Assembly (NCBI RefSeq): GCF_004336985.1
Contig: NZ_SJUO01000001.1
Coordinates: 62,001 to 126,000, forward strand
DNA: 64,000 nt
DNA from: Exiguobacterium sp. SL-9
Lineage (GTDB): Bacteria > Bacillota > Bacilli > Exiguobacteriales > Exiguobacteriaceae
Reading direction: 5' to 3'
Made by a program: the position numbers and the translations under genes
Notes under the pieces: model-generated
Seen by the model: only the letters and a program-made list of their open reading frames with translations
The model's database searches: none
What the model was told of the DNA's origin: nothing
Shown here: one piece after another, positions 1 to 9,183 of the stretch
Position numbering within the stretch: position 1 is the stretch's first letter
Layout: every line of letters begins with the position of its first letter

Positions 1-3
1 TTC

Positions 4-540
4 ATGCTCGCCTTCATGAAGACAATTCAAAAGTTCGATCCGGCCTTCGGGTTTTCCTGGGGCGGGACGGATACATTCTTTCACGGTGTACCGGTCGAGC
101 CGTATGCGCAAGTACTCCGCGTTGAGAGTGGGAAACGACGCTATCGGGTCATGAACAACTCGGCAAAGCGCTTGTTTGCAGTGGCCGACGACCCACTCGA
201 ATGTTTGAAAGAAGTCGAGCGGACGCTACGGGCGGTTCGTTTGCCGGAACATCGGGTGTCGGCACTTGGACAACTCGTCATGGGGATTTGGCAACAGTTC
301 GAGGTCGATGAAGCAACATATATCCAAAAAGTCGCTTATCGCGGCATATCTGAGTTCCAAATCGAAGAAAAGATTGGTCATGCCTTGGCGAATCGACAAA
401 AAATTCGCTGGATCGAAAAGACCGATCCTCGCCAGTCTGTCATCGAATTCGCCCATCTGCGGATTTCATTTCCAAAACGACCACCTGGCATCGTCAGCGT
501 CGAGCCGGTCGAATCTTCTTATGAGAGAGGTGCGCTATGA
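4..540 (+). CDS. Hypothetical protein, possibly 5'-truncated by the window edge
   Basis: I do not recognise this protein. The open frame gives 178 residues from an ATG near the window edge, but a second ATG follows at residue 5 and no upstream ribosome-binding site can be seen, so the true start may lie outside the window. It has no signal peptide or membrane segment and mixes charged and aromatic residues like a soluble globular protein. Its stop overlaps the ATG of the next gene by four bases (ATGA), preceded by GAGAGG, so the two are almost certainly translated together. Function unknown. Confidence 0.75.
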   Translation: MLAFMKTIQKFDPAFGFSWGGTDTFFHGVPVEPYAQVLRVESGKRRYRVMNNSAKRLFAVADDPLECLKEVERTLRAVRLPEHRVSALGQLVMGIWQQFEVDEATYIQKVAYRGISEFQIEEKIGHALANRQKIRWIEKTDPRQSVIEFAHLRISFPKRPPGIVSVEPVESSYERGAL

Positions 541-1673
541 GAATCGTTGATGCACGTGCCATGTCGATTAGCCATGAAGACTTGATTGCCGTCACCGAGA
601 CATCTGTCTATTACCGGGAAAAGTCTGGGGAGACGAGTTTCTCAATCTTCCGTTATGACGAAGCGAACGGGACCGTCACGCCGGTCAGTCGTCGCGTCTA
701 TGAAGACTACGGGATTTCGAAGCTGTTTATCAGTGGTGGCCGCGTCTATTTCTTGAACGAGACACCGGACCGGACCGGTGTCATCCGAACGGAGCTGATT
801 GCCTTTGACTATCGCTCCGGAGAAGAAGAGGTGCTCGCAACTTTTGAAAAGCGGGGAAATAGTACGCTCTATTGGGTACTAGCCGATCGTTATTTCTTAT
901 TCTTGACGAGCTTCGGGGATGCGGATGAGGCATGGTTGTATGATGCAGAGACGGCATTCCAAGAGCGAATTCGTGACGAACGGCTCGTTGGGCACGCCGG
1001 GAAGTTCCGCGAGTTGTACTTGTTCACGAGCGATTTAGAAGGTGTCCCTTATATCGTCTGCAACGCCCGTTTGGACGAGTTCGCCTATTATGAGGCCCTT
1101 GAAGCAGGACGTGTCTCTCCAGACGATGCGATTGATCACTCAGAGGCGATTCTCATCTGTTCTCTCGATGATGCCGTCGAGGCCGTCCGAGAAAGGCATA
1201 GTGAGATTCCGTTCGAGGATTTGATTCGACTTCATGGGGAAGGGGACACGGTTCAATACCTCGGTGAGCGGGACAACCGGCTCCGGTTCTCCGCTTTTGT
1301 GGATGCCGCCAATGAAGAGACGATTTACGAGGTGACGGCACCGGACGTGCTTCGTGAGGTGACAGTAATCGACTGGGGGGCCTATGAACCGATTGATTTC
1401 ACGTACGATGATGTCAGCTCGACGATTTTCATCAAGGTTGAGGAATCAGAAGATCACACCGAACTGATTGACGCGACGAACGGTGCTCGCTTCCTCGATA
1501 CGGCTCCGTTCGAGCGTGTACTCGCTTCGATTTATTTCATCCATGAATCGGCGGAAGGAGGGGGTGGCGTGAGCATCTTCAATCTTGAGACGAACGAGCG
1601 ACAAACGTTTGAAGACGCCTATTACACGGTACTCGATGAGACGATCGTCATCCTGTCGACGAAGCAGTTATGA
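537..1673 (+). CDS. Hypothetical protein, beta-strand rich (propeller-like)
   Basis: A 378-residue soluble protein of unknown function. It is acidic and consists of repeated short strand-turn-strand stretches, with phrases such as TELIAFDYRSGEEEVLATF and VSIFNLETNERQTF of the kind seen in beta-propeller blades; that fold is my inference. No signal peptide or membrane segment is visible. It overlaps the upstream gene by ATGA and is followed by a terminator, so the two form a complete two-gene transcription unit facing the recombinase gene. Confidence 0.8.
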   Translation: MRIVDARAMSISHEDLIAVTETSVYYREKSGETSFSIFRYDEANGTVTPVSRRVYEDYGISKLFISGGRVYFLNETPDRTGVIRTELIAFDYRSGEEEVLATFEKRGNSTLYWVLADRYFLFLTSFGDADEAWLYDAETAFQERIRDERLVGHAGKFRELYLFTSDLEGVPYIVCNARLDEFAYYEALEAGRVSPDDAIDHSEAILICSLDDAVEAVRERHSEIPFEDLIRLHGEGDTVQYLGERDNRLRFSAFVDAANEETIYEVTAPDVLREVTVIDWGAYEPIDFTYDDVSSTIFIKVEESEDHTELIDATNGARFLDTAPFERVLASIYFIHESAEGGGGVSIFNLETNERQTFEDAYYTVLDETIVILSTKQL

Positions 1674-1674
1674 C

Positions 1675-1720
1675 CAAAAAACACCCGGACCTATCTACGT
1701 GATAGATTCGGGTGTTTTAT
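1675..1720. terminator. Bidirectional rho-independent terminator
   Basis: Arms ACACCCG (1681) and CGGGTGT (1709) are extended by CTATC/GATAG, with an A-run on the left and a T-run on the right. It serves both the gene pair ending at 1673 and the convergent recombinase gene. Confidence 0.8.
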
Positions 1721-1723
1721 ATA

Positions 1724-1750
1724 GGTTTACATAATAAGTTATCGTAAACC
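1724..1750 (+). repeat. dif-like recombination site, copy 1 (putative att site)
   Basis: A 27-bp imperfect inverted repeat with arms GGTTTACATAA and a right arm ending GTAAACC. It overlaps the last codons and stop of the recombinase gene. A second copy in the same orientation lies at 4029-4055 and matches at 24 of 27 positions. The left arm read on the minus strand (TTATGTAAACC) matches the XerD-side arm of Firmicute dif sites at 10 of 11 positions, from memory. Use as a crossover site is inferred. Confidence 0.6.
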
Positions 1751-2749
1751 GATTAACGCTTGTTTTTTCTTTTCATCGCCGATATGGGCATAGACTTGCG
1801 TTGTCGCTACCGACTCGTGTCCGAGCAATTGTTGGATCGTCAATACATCGACCCCGCTCATAGCAAGACGAGAGGCGAACGTGTGGCGCAATTTATGGGG
1901 TGTGACCTGCTTGTGCGTCAAAAATGGCAAATACGGTTTCAGACGGTCGATGTGACCTTTCAACGCATGTTGCACTGTCCGTACCGAGATCCGCTTGCCT
2001 CGATCCGAGTGGAACAGCGGACCTGACCCGTCACGTCGATAGGCGTCGAGGAGCGGATCGAGTGGGGAAGCGATTGGGATGATGCGCTCTTTATTTCCTT
2101 TCCCGATGACGCGGATGGTCCCAGCCTCACGGTCGATGTCACTCCAATCGAGACCGACAAGCTCTGAGACGCGCATCCCGGTCAGTCCGAGCAGTTGAAT
2201 CATCAAGAAATCACGGTCCCGGTTACGCTCGTACCAACTCGCCTCGCGGTCGGACATACCGACGTTGCTGCGGACGAGCGTCGAGAAGTCGAGCCACTCC
2301 TGTTCCGTCAAATAGACCGGGTTACGTTTGGCGCGCTTCGGGCGTTCGACCGTCTGGAACGGATTATGGGCCGTCACGCCCGTTTCAATCAAATGGTTGA
2401 ATAGCGATTGCATCGACGATAATTTTCGATTGATGACACTCGGCGCGTTATCGAGCTCGAGGGCGAGATACATCGCATACGCCTCGGCCCCCGCGTGATC
2501 GAACTCGACGAACGAGTCGATCTCGACCGATGACGGGTCGACCTCGGATGCGCTTGCGGCTTCGACCCAGCGGAAAAAGTCTAAAAAGTCGTAGAGATAG
2601 CGCTGGGCGGTCTGTTCGGAATAGTGTTTGGCGGCCAGATGGTTCAAGAACCGTTGGATAAAGAACGGCATGCGCTCGTAGCCGCTCAAGTTGAAACGTT
2701 TTGTTGTGACCTTGGTCGGCGTTTGGCCGAGCTGGCGGAATATACTCAA
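1739..2749 (-). CDS. Tyrosine recombinase/integrase, XerS-like
   Basis: A 336-residue tyrosine recombinase. The N-terminal SAM-like core-binding domain covers about residues 27-125 (YSEQTAQRYLYDFLDFFRWV). The catalytic domain carries R193 (TGMRVSE), K217 or K220, H285-x-x-R288 (PHKLRHT), H311 (LLGHES) and nucleophile Y320, so the active site is complete. The extended N-terminus and MPFFIQRFLNHL segment resemble the single-recombinase XerS type more than XerC/XerD. The start is TTG with AAGGAGAG six bases upstream. It lies 15 bp downstream of the GGDEF gene on the same strand. Its 3' end overlaps a dif-like repeat, as integrase genes often do with their att site. It could instead be a host dimer-resolution recombinase. 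Confidence 0.85.
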   Translation of the reverse strand: MSIFRQLGQTPTKVTTKRFNLSGYERMPFFIQRFLNHLAAKHYSEQTAQRYLYDFLDFFRWVEAASASEVDPSSVEIDSFVEFDHAGAEAYAMYLALELDNAPSVINRKLSSMQSLFNHLIETGVTAHNPFQTVERPKRAKRNPVYLTEQEWLDFSTLVRSNVGMSDREASWYERNRDRDFLMIQLLGLTGMRVSELVGLDWSDIDREAGTIRVIGKGNKERIIPIASPLDPLLDAYRRDGSGPLFHSDRGKRISVRTVQHALKGHIDRLKPYLPFLTHKQVTPHKLRHTFASRLAMSGVDVLTIQQLLGHESVATTQVYAHIGDEKKKQALIGLR

Positions 2750-2764
2750 AAGATCTCTCCTTGC

Positions 2765-3820
2765 TTACTGATGGATTGACGTGACGATTCGGTCCTTGCC
2801 GGCTTGTTTACCAGCGCGGAGCCGGTCATCTGCCTCTTTGACGAGCGTGTCAACGACCTCGAACCCGGTGCGCGTCGTGACCCCGAACGTCATCGTGACG
2901 CTGAGCCGCCGACCTTCATAAATCGTCTCGAGCGATTTGATACGTTGACGCAAGCAGTCAATCGTCTCCGCAGCCTCTGTGGGGGACTGATTTGCCAAGA
3001 AAATAAGGAACTCCTCGCCGCCCCATCGGACGGCAATCCCATCGGTTCGGACGAGTGCGGAGGCGACTTGTTTGAGCACGAGATCGCCGCAATCGTGCCC
3101 GTGTTGCTCGTTGAACACCTTAAAATGATCGATGTCCCCGAGGGCTACGGCGTATGGTCGTCCGTTAATGACGGCCTCGCGAATCTCGTCTTCGACCAAC
3201 CGGTAACCCGTTGTCCGGTTATACAAACCGGTCAGGCCGTCCCGTGAGGCGAGTGTATGCAGCCGTTCATTCGTCCGTTCAAGTTCGGACGTTACCTCAA
3301 CGACGGACCCCTCGAAGACAAAGGATAGACCGGCGATCAAGGCGATTGTCGATAAGAGGCAAAACAGGCCGAGTGCTTGCTCAAACGATGGAGTGAGCGG
3401 TTGTGTCCCTGTCGTCACGTTCACGTATAGGAAACCATAGATGGTCATGGCGAGCACCGTCGAGGCGACCCGGATGGACTGACTGACATTCGGCATGAAG
3501 AAGACGGCGTAGGCGACCATGATGATGAAATAATGGACATTTGCTCCCCAACCGAGGACGAGTGTCGAGATGATGGCGTTAAAGACGACCTCGACGGATA
3601 GGCCGATGAAAAACGTCCGATAATATCGTTTATGTACAAAATAAAAGGACAATGTGTAATAGAGAACACTGAACACGTTCGACCATGCGAGCGCAGTGAC
3701 CCCGAGTCTCCAAAACATGAAAAAGAATAAGACATGGATGAGCCAAGCAAACAAATTCCCATAGAAAGTGATGCGGTCATTATATAACGTGCCGCGACGT
3801 TCCTCATAGGCTGTTCCCAC
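2765..3820 (-). CDS. Membrane diguanylate cyclase (GGDEF domain)
   Basis: A 351-residue protein with about six hydrophobic segments between residues 18 and 168, a short coiled region (SELERTNERLHTLASRDGLTGLYNR from about 178), then a GGDEF domain. The signature is RWGGEEF (GGEEF at 267-271) and the metal-binding GDIDHFK lies near 229, so it should make cyclic di-GMP from GTP. The allosteric I-site RxxD is not present: the residues before the signature read VRTDG. There is no EAL domain. The start is GTG with TTAGGAGG seven bases upstream. It probably shares a transcript with the recombinase, an unusual partnership. The N-terminal sensor ligand is unknown. Confidence 0.9.
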   Translation of the reverse strand: MGTAYEERRGTLYNDRITFYGNLFAWLIHVLFFFMFWRLGVTALAWSNVFSVLYYTLSFYFVHKRYYRTFFIGLSVEVVFNAIISTLVLGWGANVHYFIIMVAYAVFFMPNVSQSIRVASTVLAMTIYGFLYVNVTTGTQPLTPSFEQALGLFCLLSTIALIAGLSFVFEGSVVEVTSELERTNERLHTLASRDGLTGLYNRTTGYRLVEDEIREAVINGRPYAVALGDIDHFKVFNEQHGHDCGDLVLKQVASALVRTDGIAVRWGGEEFLIFLANQSPTEAAETIDCLRQRIKSLETIYEGRRLSVTMTFGVTTRTGFEVVDTLVKEADDRLRAGKQAGKDRIVTSIHQ

Positions 3821-3928
3821 GCGAACACCTCCTAAATCTTAGTATACCGAAATGTCGTCCCTTTGCCCATGACTGTTCAAGAATCGGGTCAATTCCATCT
3901 CTTAAAACGCCTTTAAATCGTCACTATA

Positions 3929-3956
3929 ATTGCGTGAAATAGATATTTCACGCAAT
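3929..3956. promoter_or_regulatory. 28-bp perfect palindrome upstream of the GGDEF gene
   Basis: Two 13-bp arms (ATTGCGTGAAATA and its exact complement) are separated by GA. A further half-like copy, TTTTCACGC, follows near 3972. It sits in the gene-free end of the putative element, between the GGDEF gene and repeat copy 2, with no T-run. It is more like a dimeric protein-binding site (repressor or recombinase accessory factor) than a terminator. Confidence 0.55.
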
Positions 3957-4028
3957 GTTTGCTGAATCGTTATTTTCACGCGAGACACACGTGTACCTGC
4001 AAGTCGATAAAATAACGTCACATAGCAC

Positions 4029-4055
4029 GGTTTACATAATTAGTTATGGTGAACC
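4029..4055 (+). repeat. dif-like recombination site, copy 2 (putative att site)
   Basis: Matches copy 1 (1724-1750) at 24 of 27 positions in direct orientation; the differences are at positions 13, 20 and 23. The arms again begin GGTTTACATAA and end GAACC. Together the copies bracket the recombinase, the GGDEF gene and an otherwise gene-free AT-rich stretch (3821-4173). Confidence 0.6.
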
Positions 4056-4173
4056 AATTGATTTGTTTTAAAAATTTGAAAGAGTTACAGTTGTATGATA
4101 AAAGAAAATAAAGCTTGAAACGATGATTCAGGTAAAGGTACACTGAGAACGTAAACAAAAGGGGGATTTTAGG

Positions 4174-4578
4174 ATGGACGATCAACGTTTGAAACAATGG
4201 CTCACCGAAGCGAAGACAATTGCTGTCGTCGGTGTGTCAGCGAACCCGAACAAGACCGCGAACCAAATCGCAGAGTATCTGCTGTTGCAAGGTTACACGG
4301 TCATCCCTGTCAATCCGACGCTCGAGACGTGGAACGGACGCAAAGTCTATCCGACGGTCGAGAGCATCCCAGGACGCGTCGATATCGTCGACGTCTTCCG
4401 ACGCAATGAGTATTTGGCCGGCGTGGCCGAAGATGCCGTCCGACATGAGGATGTCGGCCTCGTCTTCAACCAGCTCGGGCTCACCAGCCCGGACGCCGAG
4501 CGGATCGCTCGCGATGCCGGACTCGACTACATCGAAAATCGATGCATCTACGTCGAGCACGCCCGTCTTCTTGGTTAA
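4174..4578 (+). CDS. CoA-binding domain protein, YccU-like
   Basis: A 134-residue single-domain protein of the CoA-binding Rossmann family. The N-terminal strand and nucleotide loop read IAVVGVSANPNKTAN (residues 16-30), followed by YTVIPVNPTLETWNGRKVYPTVESIP, and a C-terminal IENRCIYVEHARL. These short proteins resemble the CoA-binding domain of succinyl-CoA synthetase alpha without the catalytic parts; their physiological role is unknown. GGGGG precedes the ATG, and a strong terminator follows, so it is probably monocistronic. A TTGAAA box with TACACT 18 bp downstream could be its promoter. Confidence 0.9.
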   Translation: MDDQRLKQWLTEAKTIAVVGVSANPNKTANQIAEYLLLQGYTVIPVNPTLETWNGRKVYPTVESIPGRVDIVDVFRRNEYLAGVAEDAVRHEDVGLVFNQLGLTSPDAERIARDAGLDYIENRCIYVEHARLLG

Positions 4579-4610
4579 GACCTACCTCCTTGGTAGGTCT
4601 CCTTTTTTTC
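4578..4610 (+). terminator. Rho-independent terminator
   Basis: Perfect arms AGACCTACC and GGTAGGTCT with a five-base loop and a run of seven T. It ends the CoA-binding protein transcript before parE. Confidence 0.9.
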
Positions 4611-4707
4611 ACGAGCCCGGCTCGTGGAGGGAGGCTTGCCAGAATCCAAAAACAGCTATACAATAGGATAGAAAAACGAACGTGTGTTCGAAATTGAGGT
4701 GACGAAG

Positions 4708-6675
4708 ATGTCAACAGACTTATTTAATTACAATGAAGACGCCATCCAGGTGCTCGAAGGACTGACTGCTGTCCGGAAACGTCCGGGGATGTATATCGGT
4801 TCGACCGACCATCGCGGGTTGCACCATCTCGTCTATGAGATCGTCGATAACGCGATCGATGAGGCGCTCGCCGGATTCGGTGGCCAAATCGACGTGACGA
4901 TTCATAAAGATGATGCCATCACGGTGCGCGACCACGGGCGCGGAATGCCGACGGGGATGCACGCCTCCGGGAAACCGACGCCAGAGGTCATCTTCACGGT
5001 GCTCCACGCTGGCGGTAAGTTCGGCCAAGGCGGCTACAAGACGTCAGGTGGACTCCACGGGGTCGGCGCCTCGGTCGTGAACGCACTCTCGAGCAAGGTC
5101 CTCGTCACGATTTATCGCGACGGCAAAGTGTTCGAGCAGACGTTTGCCGACGGCGGGATCCCGCAGACGACGCTCCTCGAGACCGGAAAGACGCGCCAGA
5201 CGGGGACGAGCGTCTACTTCAAACCGGACGCCTCGATTTTCTCGACGACGACATATAACTACGACACGCTCGCTGAACGGCTCCGTGAATCGGCATTCCT
5301 GTTAAAAGGATTGACGATCACGTTGACGGACGAGCGTTCGGATAAAGAAGAGACGTTCCATTACGAGGAAGGGATTGCCGAGTTCGTCCAATATTTGAAC
5401 GACGATAAGGCGACGCTTCATCCGATCGTCTACTTCGAAGGGACGGAGAACGACATCGAGCTCGAGCTCGCCTTCCAGTTCACGGACGCCTATTCTGAGA
5501 ACGTCCTTTCGTTCGTCAACAACGTCCGGACTCGTGACGGCGGCACGCACGAGGTCGGCGCCAAGACGGCGATGACCCGCATCGTGAACGAGTACGCCCG
5601 GAAGAACGGATTGTTGAAAGAAAAAGACAAGAACCTTGACGGCGGTGACGTCCGCGAAGGCTTGACGCTCATCGTCTCGGTACGGATTCCGGAAGAGTTC
5701 CTCCAGTTCGAGGGGCAGACGAAGTCAAAACTCGGTTCACCTGAGGCCCGTACGAGTGCTGATGGTGTCATGGCCAAACAACTGACGATCTTCCTCGAAG
5801 AGAACCCGCAGATGGCGACGATGCTCATCAAGAAGGCGATCCGCGCCGCCCAGGCCCGCGAAGCCGCCCGGAAAGCCCGGGAAGAGGCGCGTAACGGCAA
5901 GAAGAAGAAACGTTCGAGCATCTTGAACGGGAAACTGACGCCGGCGACGTCGAAGAACGCCGCCAAGAACGAACTGTTCCTCGTCGAGGGTGACTCGGCC
6001 GGCGGTTCGGCCAAACAGGGCCGCGACCGGACGTTCCAGGCCATCCTGCCGCTGCGCGGGAAGGTCATCAACTCGGAGAAGTCGAAACTCCAGGACATCA
6101 TGAAGAATGAGGAGATCAATACGATTATCCACGCGATTGGGGCCGGTGTCGGTCACGACTTCGACCTCGAGGACTGCAATTTCGACAAAATCATCATCAT
6201 GACCGATGCCGATACAGACGGGGCCCACATCCAAGTGCTCCTGTTGACGTTCTTCTTCCGTTATATGCGCCCGCTCGTCGAGGCTGGCAAAGTGTTCGTC
6301 GCCTTGCCACCGCTCTATCGGATTTCGAAAGGGAAAGGCAAGTCGGAACAGTTCGAGTATGCTTGGGACGAAGAAGCGCTCGAGAAACTTGTCAAAGTAT
6401 ATAAGAAGGGCTATATCCTCCAACGCTATAAAGGTCTCGGTGAGATGAACGCCGACCAGCTATGGGAGACGACGATGAACCCGGATACACGGACGCTCAT
6501 CCGCGTCACGGTCGACGACGCTGCCGTCGCCGACAAGCGTGTCTCGGTGCTCATGGGAGACAATGTCGCCCATCGACGGGAGTGGATCGAGGAGAACGTC
6601 GCCTTCGGCCTCCAGGAAGATGATTCGATCATCGCCAATGAACACGTGACTAAAGCGATTGAGGAAGTGATGTAA
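4708..6675 (+). CDS. parE: DNA topoisomerase IV subunit B (ParE/GrlB)
   Basis: The ATPase subunit of topoisomerase IV, which decatenates daughter chromosomes. In order: a GHKL ATPase domain ([12 protein letters not shown], then [13 protein letters not shown] with the Mg-binding Asn, GRGMP, and [14 protein letters not shown]), a transducer domain, and a TOPRIM domain with [17 protein letters not shown] and [10 protein letters not shown]. Length is 655 residues from the ATG at 4708, typical for ParE; GAGGTGAC lies just upstream. An in-frame GTG at 4684 would add eight residues but lacks a ribosome-binding site. [15 protein letters not shown] and the partner gene favour ParE over GyrB. parC follows two bases after its stop. 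Confidence 0.95.
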   Translation: MSTDLFNYNEDAIQVLEGLTAVRKRPGMYIGSTDHRGLHHLVYEIVDNAIDEALAGFGGQIDVTIHKDDAITVRDHGRGMPTGMHASGKPTPEVIFTVLHAGGKFGQGGYKTSGGLHGVGASVVNALSSKVLVTIYRDGKVFEQTFADGGIPQTTLLETGKTRQTGTSVYFKPDASIFSTTTYNYDTLAERLRESAFLLKGLTITLTDERSDKEETFHYEEGIAEFVQYLNDDKATLHPIVYFEGTENDIELELAFQFTDAYSENVLSFVNNVRTRDGGTHEVGAKTAMTRIVNEYARKNGLLKEKDKNLDGGDVREGLTLIVSVRIPEEFLQFEGQTKSKLGSPEARTSADGVMAKQLTIFLEENPQMATMLIKKAIRAAQAREAARKAREEARNGKKKKRSSILNGKLTPATSKNAAKNELFLVEGDSAGGSAKQGRDRTFQAILPLRGKVINSEKSKLQDIMKNEEINTIIHAIGAGVGHDFDLEDCNFDKIIIMTDADTDGAHIQVLLLTFFFRYMRPLVEAGKVFVALPPLYRISKGKGKSEQFEYAWDEEALEKLVKVYKKGYILQRYKGLGEMNADQLWETTMNPDTRTLIRVTVDDAAVADKRVSVLMGDNVAHRREWIEENVAFGLQEDDSIIANEHVTKAIEEVM

Positions 6676-6677
6676 CG

Positions 6678-9083
6678 ATGTCGACGATTCAACACATTTT
6701 AAACTTGTCGCTCGAACAGGTCGTCGGTGACCGCTTCGGGCGTTACTCGAAATATATCATCCAGGACCGGGCCCTCCCGGACGCGCGCGACGGGCTCAAA
6801 CCCGTTCAGCGCCGCATCCTGTATGCGATGCACCATGAAGGTAACACGAACGAGAAACCGTACCGCAAATCGGCCAAGACGGTCGGTAACGTCATCGGTA
6901 ACTATCACCCGCACGGTGACAGTTCCGTCTATGAGGCGATGGTACGCCTGTCGCAGGACTGGAAGTTGCGTTACCCGCTCATCGATATGCATGGGAACAA
7001 CGGCTCAATGGACGGCGACTCGGCTGCCGCGATGCGGTATACCGAGGCCCGTCTGTCGAAGATCGCCGGTGTCATGCTGACGTCGATCTCGAAGAACACG
7101 GTCGACTATACGCCGAACTTCGACGATTCGACCGAGGAGCCGCTCGTCTTGCCGTCACTGCTCCCGAACTTGCTCATGAACGGGACGACAGGGATTTCTG
7201 CCGGTTACGCGACCGAGATTCCGCCGCACAACTTGACCGAGGTGCTCAACCTCGCCATCGCCCGCTTGAAAGGTGAGATCGAGACGACGAATGACGCTTT
7301 CCGTTATATGCAAGGACCTGACTTCCCGTCTGGCGGGATCGTCATGGGCAAAGACGGCATCTTGAAGGCGTTCGAGACCGGCAAAGGCAAGGTCATCATC
7401 CGTGCCAAATCGGTCATCGAGCCGCTCAAAGGCGGCCGTGAACAGATTACGATCACCGAGCTCCCGTATGAGGTGAACAAGGCGAACCTCGTCAAGAAGA
7501 TGGAGGAGCTCCGTCTCGACCGCAAAGTCGAAGGCGTCGCCGAAGTCCGTGACGAGACCGACCGGACCGGCGTCCGCGTCGTCATCGAGTTGAAGAAGGA
7601 AGCCGATGCGGAAGGTGTGCTCCACTTCTTCTTGAAGCATACCGACCTGCAGCTCGCCTATAACTACAACATGGTCGCCATCGTCAACCGGACACCGAAA
7701 CAGATGGGTCTCTTGTCGATCATCGACGCGTATTTGAAGCACGTTGAAGAAGTCGTCACCCGTCGCACGACGTTCGAACTCGATCAGGCGAAGAAACGCG
7801 CCGAGATCGTCGACGCGCTCGAACAGGCCATCTCGGTCCTTGACGAGACGCTCGAACTCATCCGTTCGGCCAAAGACAAGTCCGAGGCGAAGCAGAAGCT
7901 TATGGAGCGGTTCTCGTTCTCGGACCGTCAAGCCGAAGCGGTCGTCATGCTCCAATTGTATCGTTTGACGAACACGGATATCGTCGAGCTCCAAAAAGAG
8001 GCGAAGGCGCTCCAAAAAGAGATTGCTCGCCTCGCCAACATCTTGAACGTCGACGCGACGAAACGGAAGCTCATCTCGAAAGAGTTGACCGCCCTCCGTG
8101 ACGAGTTCGGCGACGCACGGCGCTCGGTCATCGAATCGGAAGTCGAAGAGTTGAAACTGAAGACAGAGGTCATGATCGCCGTCGAAGAGACGATGGTGTT
8201 CGTCAGCCGCGACGGCTACGTCAAACGCTCATCGATGCGCTCATACGGTGCCTCGAGTGAAGACATGCCGGACATGAAGGCGAAAGACCGTCCTGTCCTC
8301 GTCACCCAGGCGATGACGACGGATTATCTGCTCGTCTGGACGAACAAGGGCAGCTACTTGCTCATCCCGGTCCATCAGATTCCAGAGTCGAAATGGAAAG
8401 ACGCCGGACAGCATGTGGCCAACCTCGTGCCGATCGAAGGCGAACAAGTCGTCTCGGCTGACGTCGTCTCGACGTTCGACACCGACGCGCACTGTCTGTT
8501 CGTGACGCGTGAAGGGATGGTCAAACGGACGCCGCTCCGTGACTATGACGCCCAACGCAAGTCGAAGGCGCTCATGGCGCTCAAGTTGAAGGGTGACGAC
8601 GAGGTCGTCTTCGCCGGGATCAGTGATGGTCCAGGCCAATTGTTCCTCGTTTCGGAGCGCGGCTATGGCCTCTGGTTCAAAGAAGATGACGTTCCGGTCG
8701 TCGGGCAACGTGCCGCCGGCGTCAAAGCGATGAACTTGAAAGATGGCGATGTGGTCGCCGATGCCTTCGCCTTCTTCACACCGCCACTGTTCGTCCTCGT
8801 GACGCAACGTGGAGCGGTCAAGAAGATGAAGCTCGAGGATCAGTTCGACTGCACGAACCGCAACTTGCGCGGGACGATGCTCATCCGCGAAGTCAAGTCG
8901 AAACCGCACCAGATTCGTCGTGTGCTCCCGGTCCATGACGATGAGACGCTCCACATCATCGGGAAAGAGAACGCGAAGACGGTCAAGACGAAGCAATTGA
9001 CGCTCTTGGACCGCTACGCCAACGGCTCTTTCGTGTTTGATGAAGAGACGTTCGGTGAGATTGAGGACGTGTATCTCGATTAA
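6678..9083 (+). CDS. parC: DNA topoisomerase IV subunit A (ParC/GrlA)
   Basis: The 801-residue breakage-reunion subunit. The winged-helix/catalytic part carries the active-site Tyr in AAMRYTEARL (around residue 120). The quinolone-resistance region reads HPHGDSSVYEAMVRLSQDW, with the Ser and Glu that are altered in resistant strains both in the usual sensitive state. A coiled-coil tower and a C-terminal beta-pinwheel with repeated strands (VFVSRDGYVKRSSMRS, LFVTREGMVKRTPLRD) follow. It lies two bases after parE in the same operon and is closed by a terminator. Confidence 0.95.
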   Translation: MSTIQHILNLSLEQVVGDRFGRYSKYIIQDRALPDARDGLKPVQRRILYAMHHEGNTNEKPYRKSAKTVGNVIGNYHPHGDSSVYEAMVRLSQDWKLRYPLIDMHGNNGSMDGDSAAAMRYTEARLSKIAGVMLTSISKNTVDYTPNFDDSTEEPLVLPSLLPNLLMNGTTGISAGYATEIPPHNLTEVLNLAIARLKGEIETTNDAFRYMQGPDFPSGGIVMGKDGILKAFETGKGKVIIRAKSVIEPLKGGREQITITELPYEVNKANLVKKMEELRLDRKVEGVAEVRDETDRTGVRVVIELKKEADAEGVLHFFLKHTDLQLAYNYNMVAIVNRTPKQMGLLSIIDAYLKHVEEVVTRRTTFELDQAKKRAEIVDALEQAISVLDETLELIRSAKDKSEAKQKLMERFSFSDRQAEAVVMLQLYRLTNTDIVELQKEAKALQKEIARLANILNVDATKRKLISKELTALRDEFGDARRSVIESEVEELKLKTEVMIAVEETMVFVSRDGYVKRSSMRSYGASSEDMPDMKAKDRPVLVTQAMTTDYLLVWTNKGSYLLIPVHQIPESKWKDAGQHVANLVPIEGEQVVSADVVSTFDTDAHCLFVTREGMVKRTPLRDYDAQRKSKALMALKLKGDDEVVFAGISDGPGQLFLVSERGYGLWFKEDDVPVVGQRAAGVKAMNLKDGDVVADAFAFFTPPLFVLVTQRGAVKKMKLEDQFDCTNRNLRGTMLIREVKSKPHQIRRVLPVHDDETLHIIGKENAKTVKTKQLTLLDRYANGSFVFDEETFGEIEDVYLD

Positions 9084-9087
9084 CGTA

Positions 9088-9125
9088 TGAACCCCTGTAC
9101 AACAGACGTTGTGCAGGGGTTTCTT
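9088..9125 (+). terminator. Rho-independent terminator of parEC
   Basis: Arms AACCCCTG (9090) and CAGGGGTT (9114) enclose a second pairing ACAAC/GTTGT, followed by TTCTTGGTTT. Confidence 0.8.
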
Positions 9126-9183
9126 GGTTTCGATATACTAGAAGGAATAGAAGAAATCGAATCCACTAACGAGGAGACATTCC

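Noticed and set aside
1724-1750. Treating this site as the chromosomal dif
   Set aside because: Both arms resemble each other rather than the distinct XerC and XerD arms of dif, and a second copy lies 2.3 kb away; one element-type site pair is the better explanation.
7155-8996. Long open frames on the minus strand of parC (286 and 251 codons)
   Set aside because: They are antisense shadows of a well-defined ParC frame, with Arg/Asp-rich unstructured composition and no ribosome-binding sites.
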